This document shows positions 1-7,646 of a stretch of DNA of 16,824 nucleotides, piece after piece. Positions within the stretch are counted from its first letter, which is position 1. Every line of letters starts with the position of its first letter. Both the position numbers and the translations under genes were made by a program. The DNA is from JACZQZ01 sp046756945 (GTDB taxonomy: Bacteria > Pseudomonadota > Alphaproteobacteria > Rhodospirillales > 2-02-FULL-58-16). Location of the stretch: assembly GCA_046756945.1 (NCBI GenBank), contig JBHHXI010000066.1:1-16824 (forward strand). The letters run 5' to 3'. The notes under the pieces were generated by a model. It was given only the letters and a program-made list of their open reading frames with translations. It did no database searches and was not told where the DNA came from.

Positions 1-4
1 GCGC

Positions 5-1921
5 TCACGCCGCTTCGCCGCGCAGGACCTGCCAGACGCGCGCCGCCGGGTCCGGAATCTCATCGAGGCTGTTGAAGTCGTTGAGGAGCTTCCGCTGATC
101 GGGGACCTCCCCCGCCGCGAGGGCCCGGCGCAGGGAATTCAGATCCGTGTAAATCGGGGAGCCGTCCAGATACTTTGTGTTCACAGAGTGGGGAGGCAGG
201 AGAACGGGAAAATAGGGTTTGCCGGCGGAAATGACCTCCAGCATCGCCCCCGAAGTGGCAGGGCCGATGGCGAAATCGGCCCAGGCCACGAAATGCTTGA
301 ACGGTCCTTCGGCGGACATCTCACACTCGACATCGAAGAACTTGGCAATTCGCGTGTAGTAGCGGGACTTGGGCGATCCGGGGTGAAGCCTCAGGCAGAT
401 CTTGGAATAGCCCAGGTCCCGCAACATGCGAACCGTGGTCACGAAATAGAAGTATTCGTGGGAAGTCGGAGCCGCAAAATCGTGGCCCGGGTCGATATAC
501 TGGAGGACCAACGCGCGGCCTTGTTTGGTCGCCGCAGGGGGAAGGCGACGGTATGGCCCGCAAACCAGGTTCCCGATGCGAACTTTAGTGGTTTTGGCGG
601 AAATGTTATCCAGCCAGTCCTCATGGTTCCTGCCCCAGGTGAAGCAGCGGTCCACCAGCGGCCCAAACCGCGGGTCACAGCCGAAGATTTCCATCTTCAC
701 GTCTTGTATATACGGACCGTGCCAAGTGCCCGCCGTCGGGATCCCGCGCTGTTTGGCCAACTCAAAAAATGTGTTGGTGGTGGTGTGTTGCAAGGCGTCG
801 GTGAAAATTTGATCCGGTTTGTGGCGGGCCAATACGCGTTCGGCCCACTTGACCTCCACGGCTTTGTCATGAAGTCGCTTCGGCGCCAGAATGTGTTTGC
901 GAACATAGCGGCGAACCACGGCGTCGCGCCCGGTAGCAGGGCACTCCCAGGCCTCGTCCAGCCTGGAGTGGATTGCGTCGACCGCACGGCGTTCCTCTTC
1001 AGAGAGAGGACGCGTGGGCGCGCTTATCAGCAGGATGCCGTTGGCAATGCTCTTGGCCACGAATCCTAGGTTTTTCTTGCGCGGAAACAATTTGGCCAGA
1101 AACATGGGGAAAATTCCTTTCCCGTCGAAGTCCTGAATCAGTGGGATGGCGGTCACATGGCTGTTCAGAATCAGCACGGTTGGCCGGGAATTGCCGAGAA
1201 AACGGCGTAACCCGCTCAATCCGCTCGCTAGGAATTCGAAAACCGCCCGACATGCCTCCACGGCCCTATTTTTCCAGGCCTTTCCGCTCACCTCAGGAGG
1301 CTTGTAAAGCCGAGATATCGAACAATCAGCGTTGACCGACGCAAGCGGATCCCTGCGGTCGACAACATTAATCCCGAAATTTTCGGCCACCGCGCACACG
1401 ACGGAGAAGCGATCGGCGTCGTCCAGGAAATCGTCGTCGGTACGGTAGTCGAAATAGATGTATTGCTCTGGCCGGAACCGCTCCGTCAACACTTCCAGGG
1501 CGCGCTTCTTAATTTCAAAATCGGCGATAACGAGGGACAGGTGCCTGACAAATTTCCGCCCCAGGGAGACACCCCGGAAAAGTGTCGCATCCTCGCCGTT
1601 CACATAGAGCCAGTCATTGGTGTGCAGGTAATAATCAGTACCAAATTTCTCCCAATCACCCCATCCCGGAATACCCCGGCCGGCAAGTATGCAGTGCAGA
1701 CCGTCATGCAGGCATTCTTGCCATAGCAGCCAGTCGCTGGAGACGATCAACGTGTCCTCGTCGGCATCGAGGAGATCCACCTGACGCCGGTCGGTTACGA
1801 GGGCAAGGCGGCGATAGGACGCCCTCAGGTGAGGCACGTCGTCATTGATATGGAAACACCTCTTTTGTTGCATCATTCCCAGGTCTGTATTTGCGCATCG
1901 CAAAGTCGCGATCCGTATCAC
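5..1921 (-). CDS. Large GT-B-like surface-carbohydrate transferase, candidate nonulosonate transferase
   Basis: This 638-residue protein has no signal peptide or clear membrane segment. The C-terminal half looks like a GT-B or UDP-GlcNAc-epimerase-like nucleotide-sugar domain. It has WHGPY near residues 400-404, RLHPG at 511-515, and a glycine/serine stretch (GPATSGAMLE, about 553-562) followed by AGKPYFPV. The HP and following S-rich motifs resemble the HP and S motifs of bacterial sialyltransferases and KpsC/KpsS or polyglycerol-phosphate transferase-like proteins. The N-terminal 350 residues are not recognised. It follows hisH by 54 bp as the last gene in the window, after a complete CMP-nonulosonate pathway, so transfer of the finished sugar is a plausible but inferred role. 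The GTG start at 1921 has no clear Shine-Dalgarno. Tandem ATGs at codons 16-17 are realistic alternatives and sit directly after GGGA. The exact family is uncertain. Confidence 0.6.
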   Translation of the reverse strand: MIRIATLRCANTDLGMMQQKRCFHINDDVPHLRASYRRLALVTDRRQVDLLDADEDTLIVSSDWLLWQECLHDGLHCILAGRGIPGWGDWEKFGTDYYLHTNDWLYVNGEDATLFRGVSLGRKFVRHLSLVIADFEIKKRALEVLTERFRPEQYIYFDYRTDDDFLDDADRFSVVCAVAENFGINVVDRRDPLASVNADCSISRLYKPPEVSGKAWKNRAVEACRAVFEFLASGLSGLRRFLGNSRPTVLILNSHVTAIPLIQDFDGKGIFPMFLAKLFPRKKNLGFVAKSIANGILLISAPTRPLSEEERRAVDAIHSRLDEAWECPATGRDAVVRRYVRKHILAPKRLHDKAVEVKWAERVLARHKPDQIFTDALQHTTTNTFFELAKQRGIPTAGTWHGPYIQDVKMEIFGCDPRFGPLVDRCFTWGRNHEDWLDNISAKTTKVRIGNLVCGPYRRLPPAATKQGRALVLQYIDPGHDFAAPTSHEYFYFVTTVRMLRDLGYSKICLRLHPGSPKSRYYTRIAKFFDVECEMSAEGPFKHFVAWADFAIGPATSGAMLEVISAGKPYFPVLLPPHSVNTKYLDGSPIYTDLNSLRRALAAGEVPDQRKLLNDFNSLDEIPDPAARVWQVLRGEAA

Positions 1922-1975
1922 GGGGAAATCGGCGTCAAAGGATTGCCTGCCTGCCGGGGAAACGGGAAGGAGCCC

Positions 1976-2620
1976 TCACTGCAGGGCAACGAAGTTCCTC
2001 AATATCTGAATGCCGACCTCGCCGCTCTTCTCGGGATGGAACTGGCAGCCGAAAACGTTGTCGCGATGGACGACGGCGCAGATCTTTTGCCCGTGGTAGT
2101 CGCAGTCGGCGACCCGGTCGTGCGGTCTCTCGGGCACCGCCATGAACGAGTGTACGAAGTAAACCGAGTCGCCCGTGCACAAGTCCTTGAGCAAGGTCCC
2201 GTCCCATCCGCCGGGATGTGACGTGTACAGCTCGCTCCAGCCGATGTGCGGAATGCGGTGCGGCTTGCCGTCGGCGCCGTTGGACGGTATGGGGACGACA
2301 CGCCCCTTGACCAGGCCCAGTCCCTCGTGCCGGCCGAACTCCTCGCTTTCCTCCATCAGCATCTGCATGCCCAGGCAGATGCCAAGCAGCGGCCGCCCCT
2401 TTTCGGCGAAGCCCAGGACCGGCTCCACCAGGTTGCAGTCGCGCATGTCGGCCATGGAGTCGGCGAACGCGCCGACGCCGGGCAGGAGAAGGCGCTCGGC
2501 GTTTTCGATGGCTTGCGGAGAGGAGCTGAACTGGGCCTCGGCGCCGCAGTACTCCAGCGCCCCGCGCACGCTGAACAGGTTGCCGACGCCGTAATCGACG
2601 ATGGTAACCCTGGGCTTCAC
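1976..2620 (-). CDS. hisH: HisH-like glutamine amidotransferase (hisH2-type, sugar amidination)
   Basis: This 214-residue class I glutaminase releases ammonia from glutamine for the partner HisF-type barrel. The nucleophile Cys82 lies in GICLGMQ, and His195 and Glu197 lie in FHPEKS, so the catalytic triad is complete. The oxyanion strand PGVG is at 47-50. The length fits HisH (about 200 residues). The GTG start at 2620 is fixed by a 4-bp GTGA overlap with the hisF stop, implying translational coupling, and by the conserved start VTIVDYGVGN. No other his genes are nearby. The preceding genes are hisF and a WbpG-like amidotransferase, the same trio used for acetamidino-sugar formation in P. aeruginosa O-antigen (wbpG, hisH2, hisF2). 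The ammonia is therefore inferred to feed sugar amidination rather than histidine synthesis. A true histidine-pathway HisH cannot be excluded from sequence alone. Confidence 0.93.
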   Translation of the reverse strand: MKPRVTIVDYGVGNLFSVRGALEYCGAEAQFSSSPQAIENAERLLLPGVGAFADSMADMRDCNLVEPVLGFAEKGRPLLGICLGMQMLMEESEEFGRHEGLGLVKGRVVPIPSNGADGKPHRIPHIGWSELYTSHPGGWDGTLLKDLCTGDSVYFVHSFMAVPERPHDRVADCDYHGQKICAVVHRDNVFGCQFHPEKSGEVGIQILRNFVALQ

Positions 2621-3378
2621 AGCCGTCTCACCCCGATACCGTTCTCGCTCGCCTGTTGGTGCATGTCTGCGAGGTCCATGCGGCCGTAGTGCAGGACGTC
2701 GGCCATGGCGACAGCGCTCGCCCCGCCCTTCTCGACCACGTCGACCAGGTGTTCCATGCACCCCATGCCACCGCTGGCGATGACCGGGATGGGGACCGCT
2801 CCGGTGACGGCGCGGACCAGCTCCACGTCGAAGCCCTGGCGCCTGCCTTCCCGGTCGACCGAGGTCAGAAGGATTTCGCCCGCCCCCAGCGCCGTGCCTT
2901 TCCTGGCCCATTCCACCACGTCCAGCCCGGTGGGCTCGCGGCCGTTGTCGGTGTATGCCTCCCACCGCTTCTCGCCCTTGCGCATGGCCTCGATGGAAAG
3001 GACCATGCACTGGGTGCCGAAGCGGCGGGACATCTCTGTGATGAGCTCGGGACGCTTGGTGGCGGCGGTGTTTATGGCGACCTTGTCGGCGCCGGAGCGA
3101 AGCATCTCCCGGGCGTCGTCGAGCGAGCGGATGCCGCCCCCCACCGTGATGGGAACGAAGATGTCCTTGACGGTGCGGCGAACCACGTCGGTCAGGCTGT
3201 TGCGGCCGTACAGGCTGGCGACGATGTCCATGTACAGGATCTCGTCGATTCCCCCCTTGTAGTATTTCCGCGCATATTCGTGCGGATCACCGACGACCCG
3301 CAGTCCTTCCAGCTGCACCCCCTTGATCAGGTTGGGCCCCTTCACGTCCAGGCGGGCGATCATGCGCAGGGTTGGCAC
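2617..3378 (-). CDS. hisF: HisF-like (beta/alpha)8 barrel paralog, ammonia channel partner for sugar amidination
   Basis: This 253-residue TIM barrel has the HisF landmarks: RLDVKG at 9-14 (Asp11 retained), VGGGIR at 79-84, GAGEILLTSVDREG at 165-178 and IASGG at 200-204. With the GTG start at 3378 the numbering falls on that of Thermotoga HisF, and the second catalytic acid, Asp130, is Glu130 here (SIEAM). A GAGAGACAGG stretch just upstream of the GTG supports this start. ATG at 3363 (Met6) is the alternative. The stop overlaps the hisH start by 4 bp (GTGA). In O-antigen clusters HisF2/HisH2 deliver ammonia to WbpG without making imidazole glycerol phosphate. The position between a WbpG-like gene and hisH, and the altered catalytic acid, fit that specialised role. 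The role is inferred from family and context. Confidence 0.92.
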   Translation of the reverse strand: MPTLRMIARLDVKGPNLIKGVQLEGLRVVGDPHEYARKYYKGGIDEILYMDIVASLYGRNSLTDVVRRTVKDIFVPITVGGGIRSLDDAREMLRSGADKVAINTAATKRPELITEMSRRFGTQCMVLSIEAMRKGEKRWEAYTDNGREPTGLDVVEWARKGTALGAGEILLTSVDREGRRQGFDVELVRAVTGAVPIPVIASGGMGCMEHLVDVVEKGGASAVAMADVLHYGRMDLADMHQQASENGIGVRRL

Positions 3379-3406
3379 CGCGCCTGTCTCTCGCGTCCGC
3401 ACCGGT

Positions 3407-4726
3407 TCACGCGTCCGCCCACACCGTGTGCCGCAGGGTCCACCTGCCGTTCTCGAATTTCCACAGGTGGGGCGAGCGAAAGCTGTCCGCCAGGTCCATA
3501 AAGTAGCCCCGGTCCATGGTCGACCGCTCGAACATCCTGGAGGCCTCCGGGAACTCGTTGTCGGGAACGCTGAGATAGCGAAAGATTTCGTCGGCGAAAC
3601 GTTCCGCGAACTCGCCGTCGAAGCGGCGCACCAGGGCGACGCCTTCCTCGCGGGTGATCTCGCCGCTGCGTATTTCCTGGGCGGAATCGCATGTGGCCCG
3701 GCCGATTCCAAACTTGATGAACATGGTGTAGTAAAATAGGTCGTCAATTTTGTCGTCGATGCTGTTGTATTTGCTGTAGGTGCCGGGCGTGCGCTCGGGC
3801 GAGGCCTGGAATCCTCCGTGTTCCTGAGCGTAGTAATAGGACCCCTGGGGATGCCACTTGAGGTAATACCCCAGATAATGCACCTCGGTTCCGGCCTTCC
3901 GTAATTGCTCGGGATGGGCGGGCATGTAGGGCTCGAGGTCGTTGTCGACGATCCCGAAGTGCTCGGTGAGATCGGCTATTGAGGTGCCGCCGATGAAGAT
4001 GTCGGATCTGTCCTCGGCGGTGAAGTAGCGCCAGTCGCGCTCGGCGGTTTCGGCGTCAGCCTTGGGGTTCCCGTACTCGGCCTCGCTTTCGCCGTAAAAG
4101 ACCAGCGGAATGCCGTACAGAACGGAGATCTTGGGCGCCAACGCCTTCTGGCCGATGATGAAGGGCTGGAAGGGATGGAACAGGTTCTCCACCGCCAGCC
4201 GGGTGAGGAGGCGGTGCACCCTGCCGTTGGGAGTGACAAGGACGTTGTTGAAGCCGGCGTGAATCCAGCTCTGAAAGTTCTTCCATCCCCAGTCGGTGTA
4301 CATATGCGGTGCCCAGGTGGTGGTCAGGGGATGCATCCCGTAGGTGTACTTGAGCACGTGCGCAGCGTAGAAGCTGTCCTTGCCGCCCGAGCCGGGAACG
4401 AGGCAGTCGTAGCTGCCATCCTTGCTCCGGTACCGGTCGCAGAGCTCCCGGAGTTCCCTTTCCCGTTCCGTCCAGTCGATCCCGCTGCGTTTTTCTTCCG
4501 CCACCCGGCAGGCGTCGCATACGCCCTCTTCATCGAAACGGATCGTTTCTTTCTTGCTGTCGCGGGTGTGCTGGAACTCAACTGCCGAATTGGGTCGCTG
4601 GTTCGACATGACGCAGCGCTCGCAGAATTTCACCTCGCGCGGCAGGCCATATTTGGTCGCTAGATTCGATTCTTCAGCCTCGAACTTGATGAAGTCCACG
4701 GCGCGGGGTAGGGATATTTTTTTCAT
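3407..4726 (-). CDS. WbpG/PtmG-like N-acetyl sugar amidotransferase
   Basis: This 439-residue ATP-dependent amidotransferase is predicted to convert an N-acetyl group on a sugar into an acetamidino group. It has two Cys pairs suggesting metal or iron-sulfur binding (CERC at 35-38, CDAC at 70-73), followed by the PP-loop SGGKDS at 113-118 that binds ATP. Long Tyr/Trp-rich segments lie downstream, and the length fits the family. The ATG at 4726 is preceded by GGAG with 7-nt spacing, which decides the start over the longer open frame. It lies 34 bp after the SDR gene and 28 bp before hisF. Known relatives are WbpG (P. aeruginosa B-band) and PseA/PtmG (Campylobacter pseudaminic and legionaminic acid amidines). 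In this window the substrate is most likely a legionaminic-type sugar. The carbon position that is amidinated cannot be read from the sequence. Confidence 0.9.
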   Translation of the reverse strand: MKKISLPRAVDFIKFEAEESNLATKYGLPREVKFCERCVMSNQRPNSAVEFQHTRDSKKETIRFDEEGVCDACRVAEEKRSGIDWTERERELRELCDRYRSKDGSYDCLVPGSGGKDSFYAAHVLKYTYGMHPLTTTWAPHMYTDWGWKNFQSWIHAGFNNVLVTPNGRVHRLLTRLAVENLFHPFQPFIIGQKALAPKISVLYGIPLVFYGESEAEYGNPKADAETAERDWRYFTAEDRSDIFIGGTSIADLTEHFGIVDNDLEPYMPAHPEQLRKAGTEVHYLGYYLKWHPQGSYYYAQEHGGFQASPERTPGTYSKYNSIDDKIDDLFYYTMFIKFGIGRATCDSAQEIRSGEITREEGVALVRRFDGEFAERFADEIFRYLSVPDNEFPEASRMFERSTMDRGYFMDLADSFRSPHLWKFENGRWTLRHTVWADA

Positions 4727-4760
4727 GACTTCGCTCCGGGAAACGCAGACAGCGCGGCAC

Positions 4761-5588
4761 TCACCACGCCGTCCAGCCGCCATCAACGACCACCATCTGA
4801 CCCGTGACGTAACTGGAGGCGTCGGATGCCAGGAAGATCACGGCGCCGACCATTTCGTCCACATGAGCCATGCGGCCGAGGGGGACACGTGATCCGTACT
4901 TCTTTTTGAAGATCTCGTTTTGGCCACTCTCGACGCCGCCTGGAACCAGCGTGTTCACGCGAATCCCTTTGTCTCCCCAATAAGTGGCCAGGTATTTCGT
5001 GAGACCAATCACCCCCGCCTTTGAGGCTGCGTAAGCGGCCGGGCTGCTGACTTGGTGCCCCAGATATTCCGACCCTTCGTATATGCGAAAGTCGGGCCCG
5101 ACGATTCCGTAGATTGACGATGTTTGAATAATGCTCCCGCCGGTGCCCTGCGTGATCATCTGCTTCCCGACGGCTTGAGCGACCAGGAACATCCCGTCGA
5201 GATTCACGCTCATGACCTCGCGCCAGACCCTGAACTCGAAGTCCTCGAACGGCACGAAAAAATCACCGACGTTCTTGGTCTTGCTAGCGGCGTTGTTGTG
5301 CAGGATGTGAATGGCGCCCAGCTCCCCGACGACTCTGGCGACCATGTTTTCAACGGAATCAGGGTCTGAGACGTCGCATACTACGCCAAGCGTTCCGACA
5401 CCGAATTCGTCGCTTATGGCGGCGGTGAGGTGGCCGATTTTTGCTTCGTCCACATCGACAACGGCAACGTCCGCCCCGTAGGCCGCTAGGCCGCGGGTGA
5501 TGCGGACACCCTGAATCCCGGCGCCACCGGTAACGACCGCGACCTTGCCGGTGAGGTCGAATAGGTTTGAAAGGTTTGGTTCGCTCAC
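4761..5588 (-). CDS. SDR-family oxidoreductase, PtmA-like
   Basis: This 275-residue classical short-chain dehydrogenase has the cofactor motif TGGAGIQG at 20-27, CDVSD at 71-75, NNAA at 98-101, catalytic Ser in TSSIYG (about 157-158), and YAASK with Tyr186 and Lys190. PGG near 216-218 and a C-terminal VDGGW are typical of the family. It would oxidise or reduce a hydroxyl or keto group with NAD(P)(H). An SDR of this kind (PtmA) accompanies legionaminic acid genes in Campylobacter. Here it sits between an acyltransferase (7-bp gap) and the WbpG-like gene. The GTG at 5588 is chosen because the Rossmann strand begins soon after it and the longer open frame runs through the upstream gene. AAGGA lies about 12 nt upstream, a rather long spacing. 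The substrate is unknown. Confidence 0.85.
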   Translation of the reverse strand: MSEPNLSNLFDLTGKVAVVTGGAGIQGVRITRGLAAYGADVAVVDVDEAKIGHLTAAISDEFGVGTLGVVCDVSDPDSVENMVARVVGELGAIHILHNNAASKTKNVGDFFVPFEDFEFRVWREVMSVNLDGMFLVAQAVGKQMITQGTGGSIIQTSSIYGIVGPDFRIYEGSEYLGHQVSSPAAYAASKAGVIGLTKYLATYWGDKGIRVNTLVPGGVESGQNEIFKKKYGSRVPLGRMAHVDEMVGAVIFLASDASSYVTGQMVVVDGGWTAW

Positions 5589-5595
5589 TGGTCCG

Positions 5596-6285
5596 TCAGG
5601 TCCTTGAGGCGGTTTTCCATTCAGTGCGTCCAAACACTTGAGCAATGACGTTGTGCCGTGTGGATTTGCTGACCGTACCCGGCGGCAGTCCGAACGTAAT
5701 GGTGTTTGGTGGAATAACTGCATCAATGACGACGGCATTCGGTGCGATGATGCAGTTATTGCCGACCTGCGAATTGCCGATTACCCGACTCCCGCCGTAA
5801 AGGATAACACCGTCGCCGAATGTGGGATGCACGTCGTCAAGGTTGGCGCCCACCGAACAGCCCTGATAGACGCACAAGAAGTTCCCGTACCGAGCGCGCC
5901 CGAGGACCGTGCCAACCGGATGCACGAGGAGAAAGACATCTGGCATCTCGACCTCGAAAAATATATCCACTCCATGAAGCGCCTTATTGAGGCCGAATAC
6001 CTTTTTTGCGAGCCGGAGGTCGCCGTTTTCACGGAATATCGAGTTGGAAACGAAATATAGAAATGATGCGTAGTGGTTGGTGTTCAGGTGATCGAACACC
6101 GTTATCTCTCCATCGGAATAATATTTTGTTTTTATTCTTGAAAATGAATATTCCGTGCGTTCAAACCCCGCGTTTACGAACGGCCGAAGGGTTTCGGGCG
6201 ACACCGGTCCGTCCGGGAAAAAGTTTGAGACCTGAACGGCCAGGTAGGCTGAAAGGTCGCCCAAGCTCAGGGATGCTCTGATCAT
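5596..6285 (-). CDS. Left-handed beta-helix acyltransferase, serine acetyltransferase-like
   Basis: This 229-residue protein has an all-helical-looking N-terminal half and a hexapeptide-repeat C-terminal half (about residues 117-203). His122 in LLVHPVGTVLG, the repeats around GDGVILYGGSRVIGNSQVG, and the closing FGLPPG resemble the CysE/serine O-acetyltransferase architecture and its sugar N-acyltransferase relatives. It probably transfers an acetyl or other acyl group from a CoA thioester to an amine or hydroxyl. Its ATG overlaps the aminotransferase stop by 4 bp (ATGA), and the SDR starts 7 bp after it. That linkage suggests it acylates the amine made by the aminotransferase. Base composition is clearly lower in GC than the legB-ptmE block; for example, 6121-6180 holds 20 G+C in 60 bases. 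A distinct origin is likely. The acceptor and acyl group are unknown. Confidence 0.78.
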   Translation of the reverse strand: MIRASLSLGDLSAYLAVQVSNFFPDGPVSPETLRPFVNAGFERTEYSFSRIKTKYYSDGEITVFDHLNTNHYASFLYFVSNSIFRENGDLRLAKKVFGLNKALHGVDIFFEVEMPDVFLLVHPVGTVLGRARYGNFLCVYQGCSVGANLDDVHPTFGDGVILYGGSRVIGNSQVGNNCIIAPNAVVIDAVIPPNTITFGLPPGTVSKSTRHNVIAQVFGRTEWKTASRT

Positions 6286-7646
6286 GCGAGGCGATGAAAT
6301 CCGTCGTACTTCACGGGCCCGTTTAGACGCTCGGCGATATTGCCCGCCTGAACGGCAGCAGCCACGAAGCCGAAAACCTCGCCCACATTTTCCAAATAGG
6401 CATCGATCAGGTCGTCGGTGTGAGCCAGCATCGTATAGACCTGCCCTCCGGCAAGATATCCCCGGGCCAGCATTTCCTGAGTGAACAGGGTCATCAAGGG
6501 CGCGGATTCGTCCTGATCAAGAACGAAGGTGCTGAGGGGCGGGATGCCGGACACCGTGATGTTCAGGCCGACCGCTGCCGCGGCCGTCCGCCAACCCTCC
6601 TGGATGCGATCGCCCGCAGCGATCAGGTGCCGCGGCAGTTTTAGGCTTATATGTTTCCGGATCGTGGCCAAAGCCGCCGCCGGACCTACACGCTCGGTCC
6701 AGTAACTGCTCGAGATGAACGAGCCCTGCGCCGCATCCATTACCGCACGGGTGCCGATCACCGCGGCCATGGGATACCCATTGCTCATGCACTTGGCAAA
6801 GGCGGCAAGATCGGGCGTGACCCCCATTGTTAGATGGATGCCACCGGTCGTCATGCGCCAACCCGAAGTGATCTCATCGAAAATAAGCACCGCCCCGCAG
6901 GAATTAGCGATAGCGCGCACTGCTTCAAGGAAGCCGGGCTCGGGCTGTGCAGTGCGGCACGGTTCCATGACGATGGCGGCAAGTCGGGAACCATTTGCCG
7001 AAACAATGCGCCGCAGTTCATCGATATCGTTGTAGTGGAAAGGAAGCGTGGTGCCGCGGAGCGCCCCTGGCACACCTGCCGGCGACAGACCCGGTAAGAG
7101 ATGGCTATCCAGATTACCGTGGTCGGCGATATTGGCAGCGAGATACCAGTCGGACCATCCATGGTAGCCGCAGAACGCGACCTGGTCGCGGCCGGTCGCT
7201 GCGCGGGCGATGCGGACGGCCATGGCCAGCACCTCGCCGCCGGTCCGCGCATACCGGACCATTTCGGCCCAAGGATGCAGTTCGATCAGCAGTTCGGCTA
7301 GTTCGACCTCTTCGGGGCAGTTGAGGGTGCCCATGGTGCCCGCTTCCAATGCCCTGATGACGGCCGCATTTACGTCCGGGTCGGCGAATCCCAATGCGGA
7401 CGTTCCAACCCCGCAATGGGTGAAATCAAGGTAACGGCGCCCATCCAGATCCCAGACCTCGGCTCCCTGCGCCCTCTGGTAATACGCTGGCCACTGGTCC
7501 GGAAGAAACAGTTCCGGACGCTTCGAAAGGAGCTGCGTGCCACCCGGTATGATGTTCCGTGCCCTTGCGTAAAGGTCCTGACCAGTCCCCGTAATGGGGC
7601 TGTGCGCATTCAGCCGGTGCAATTGGGGTTTTGATCGTTTGGTCAC
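6282..7646 (-). CDS. Class III PLP-dependent aminotransferase, glutamate-1-semialdehyde aminomutase-like
   Basis: This 454-residue fold-type I enzyme follows the GSAM/HemL pattern closely: NIIPGGTQLLSKRP at 31-44, a GGE motif at 136-138 (usually GSE), YHGWSDW at 161-167, FDEITSGWR with PLP-binding Asp257, GVTPDL at 275-280, and AKCMSNG with Schiff-base Lys285. The GTG start at 7646 is set by a 4-bp GTGA overlap with the legF stop. The gene ends in a 4-bp ATGA overlap with the acyltransferase. True HemL genes are not found inside sugar operons, so a sugar or sugar-precursor amination role is inferred. Which substrate receives the amine, a nonulosonate or an upstream hexose, cannot be told. The ordinary legC aminotransferase is also present, so this is an additional amination activity. 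Confidence 0.85.
   Translation of the reverse strand: MTKRSKPQLHRLNAHSPITGTGQDLYARARNIIPGGTQLLSKRPELFLPDQWPAYYQRAQGAEVWDLDGRRYLDFTHCGVGTSALGFADPDVNAAVIRALEAGTMGTLNCPEEVELAELLIELHPWAEMVRYARTGGEVLAMAVRIARAATGRDQVAFCGYHGWSDWYLAANIADHGNLDSHLLPGLSPAGVPGALRGTTLPFHYNDIDELRRIVSANGSRLAAIVMEPCRTAQPEPGFLEAVRAIANSCGAVLIFDEITSGWRMTTGGIHLTMGVTPDLAAFAKCMSNGYPMAAVIGTRAVMDAAQGSFISSSYWTERVGPAAALATIRKHISLKLPRHLIAAGDRIQEGWRTAAAAVGLNITVSGIPPLSTFVLDQDESAPLMTLFTQEMLARGYLAGGQVYTMLAHTDDLIDAYLENVGEVFGFVAAAVQAGNIAERLNGPVKYDGFHRLA

Noticed and set aside
188..1069. Long plus-strand open frame (293 codons) opposite the terminal transferase gene.
   Set aside because: It has no recognisable motifs and lies fully inside a gene with conserved motifs on the other strand. 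It is typical of antisense shadow frames in GC-rich DNA.
1922..1975. TTGACG in the hisH-to-transferase gap as a separate promoter for the last gene.
   Set aside because: No acceptable -10 is seen 15-19 bp downstream, and the gap is short within a same-strand gene series.
2621..3010. N-terminal extension of the hisH open frame beyond the GTG at 2620.
   Set aside because: The extra residues are Arg/Gly-rich frame-shadow sequence of hisF. The GTGA overlap and the conserved VTIVDYG start define the true beginning.
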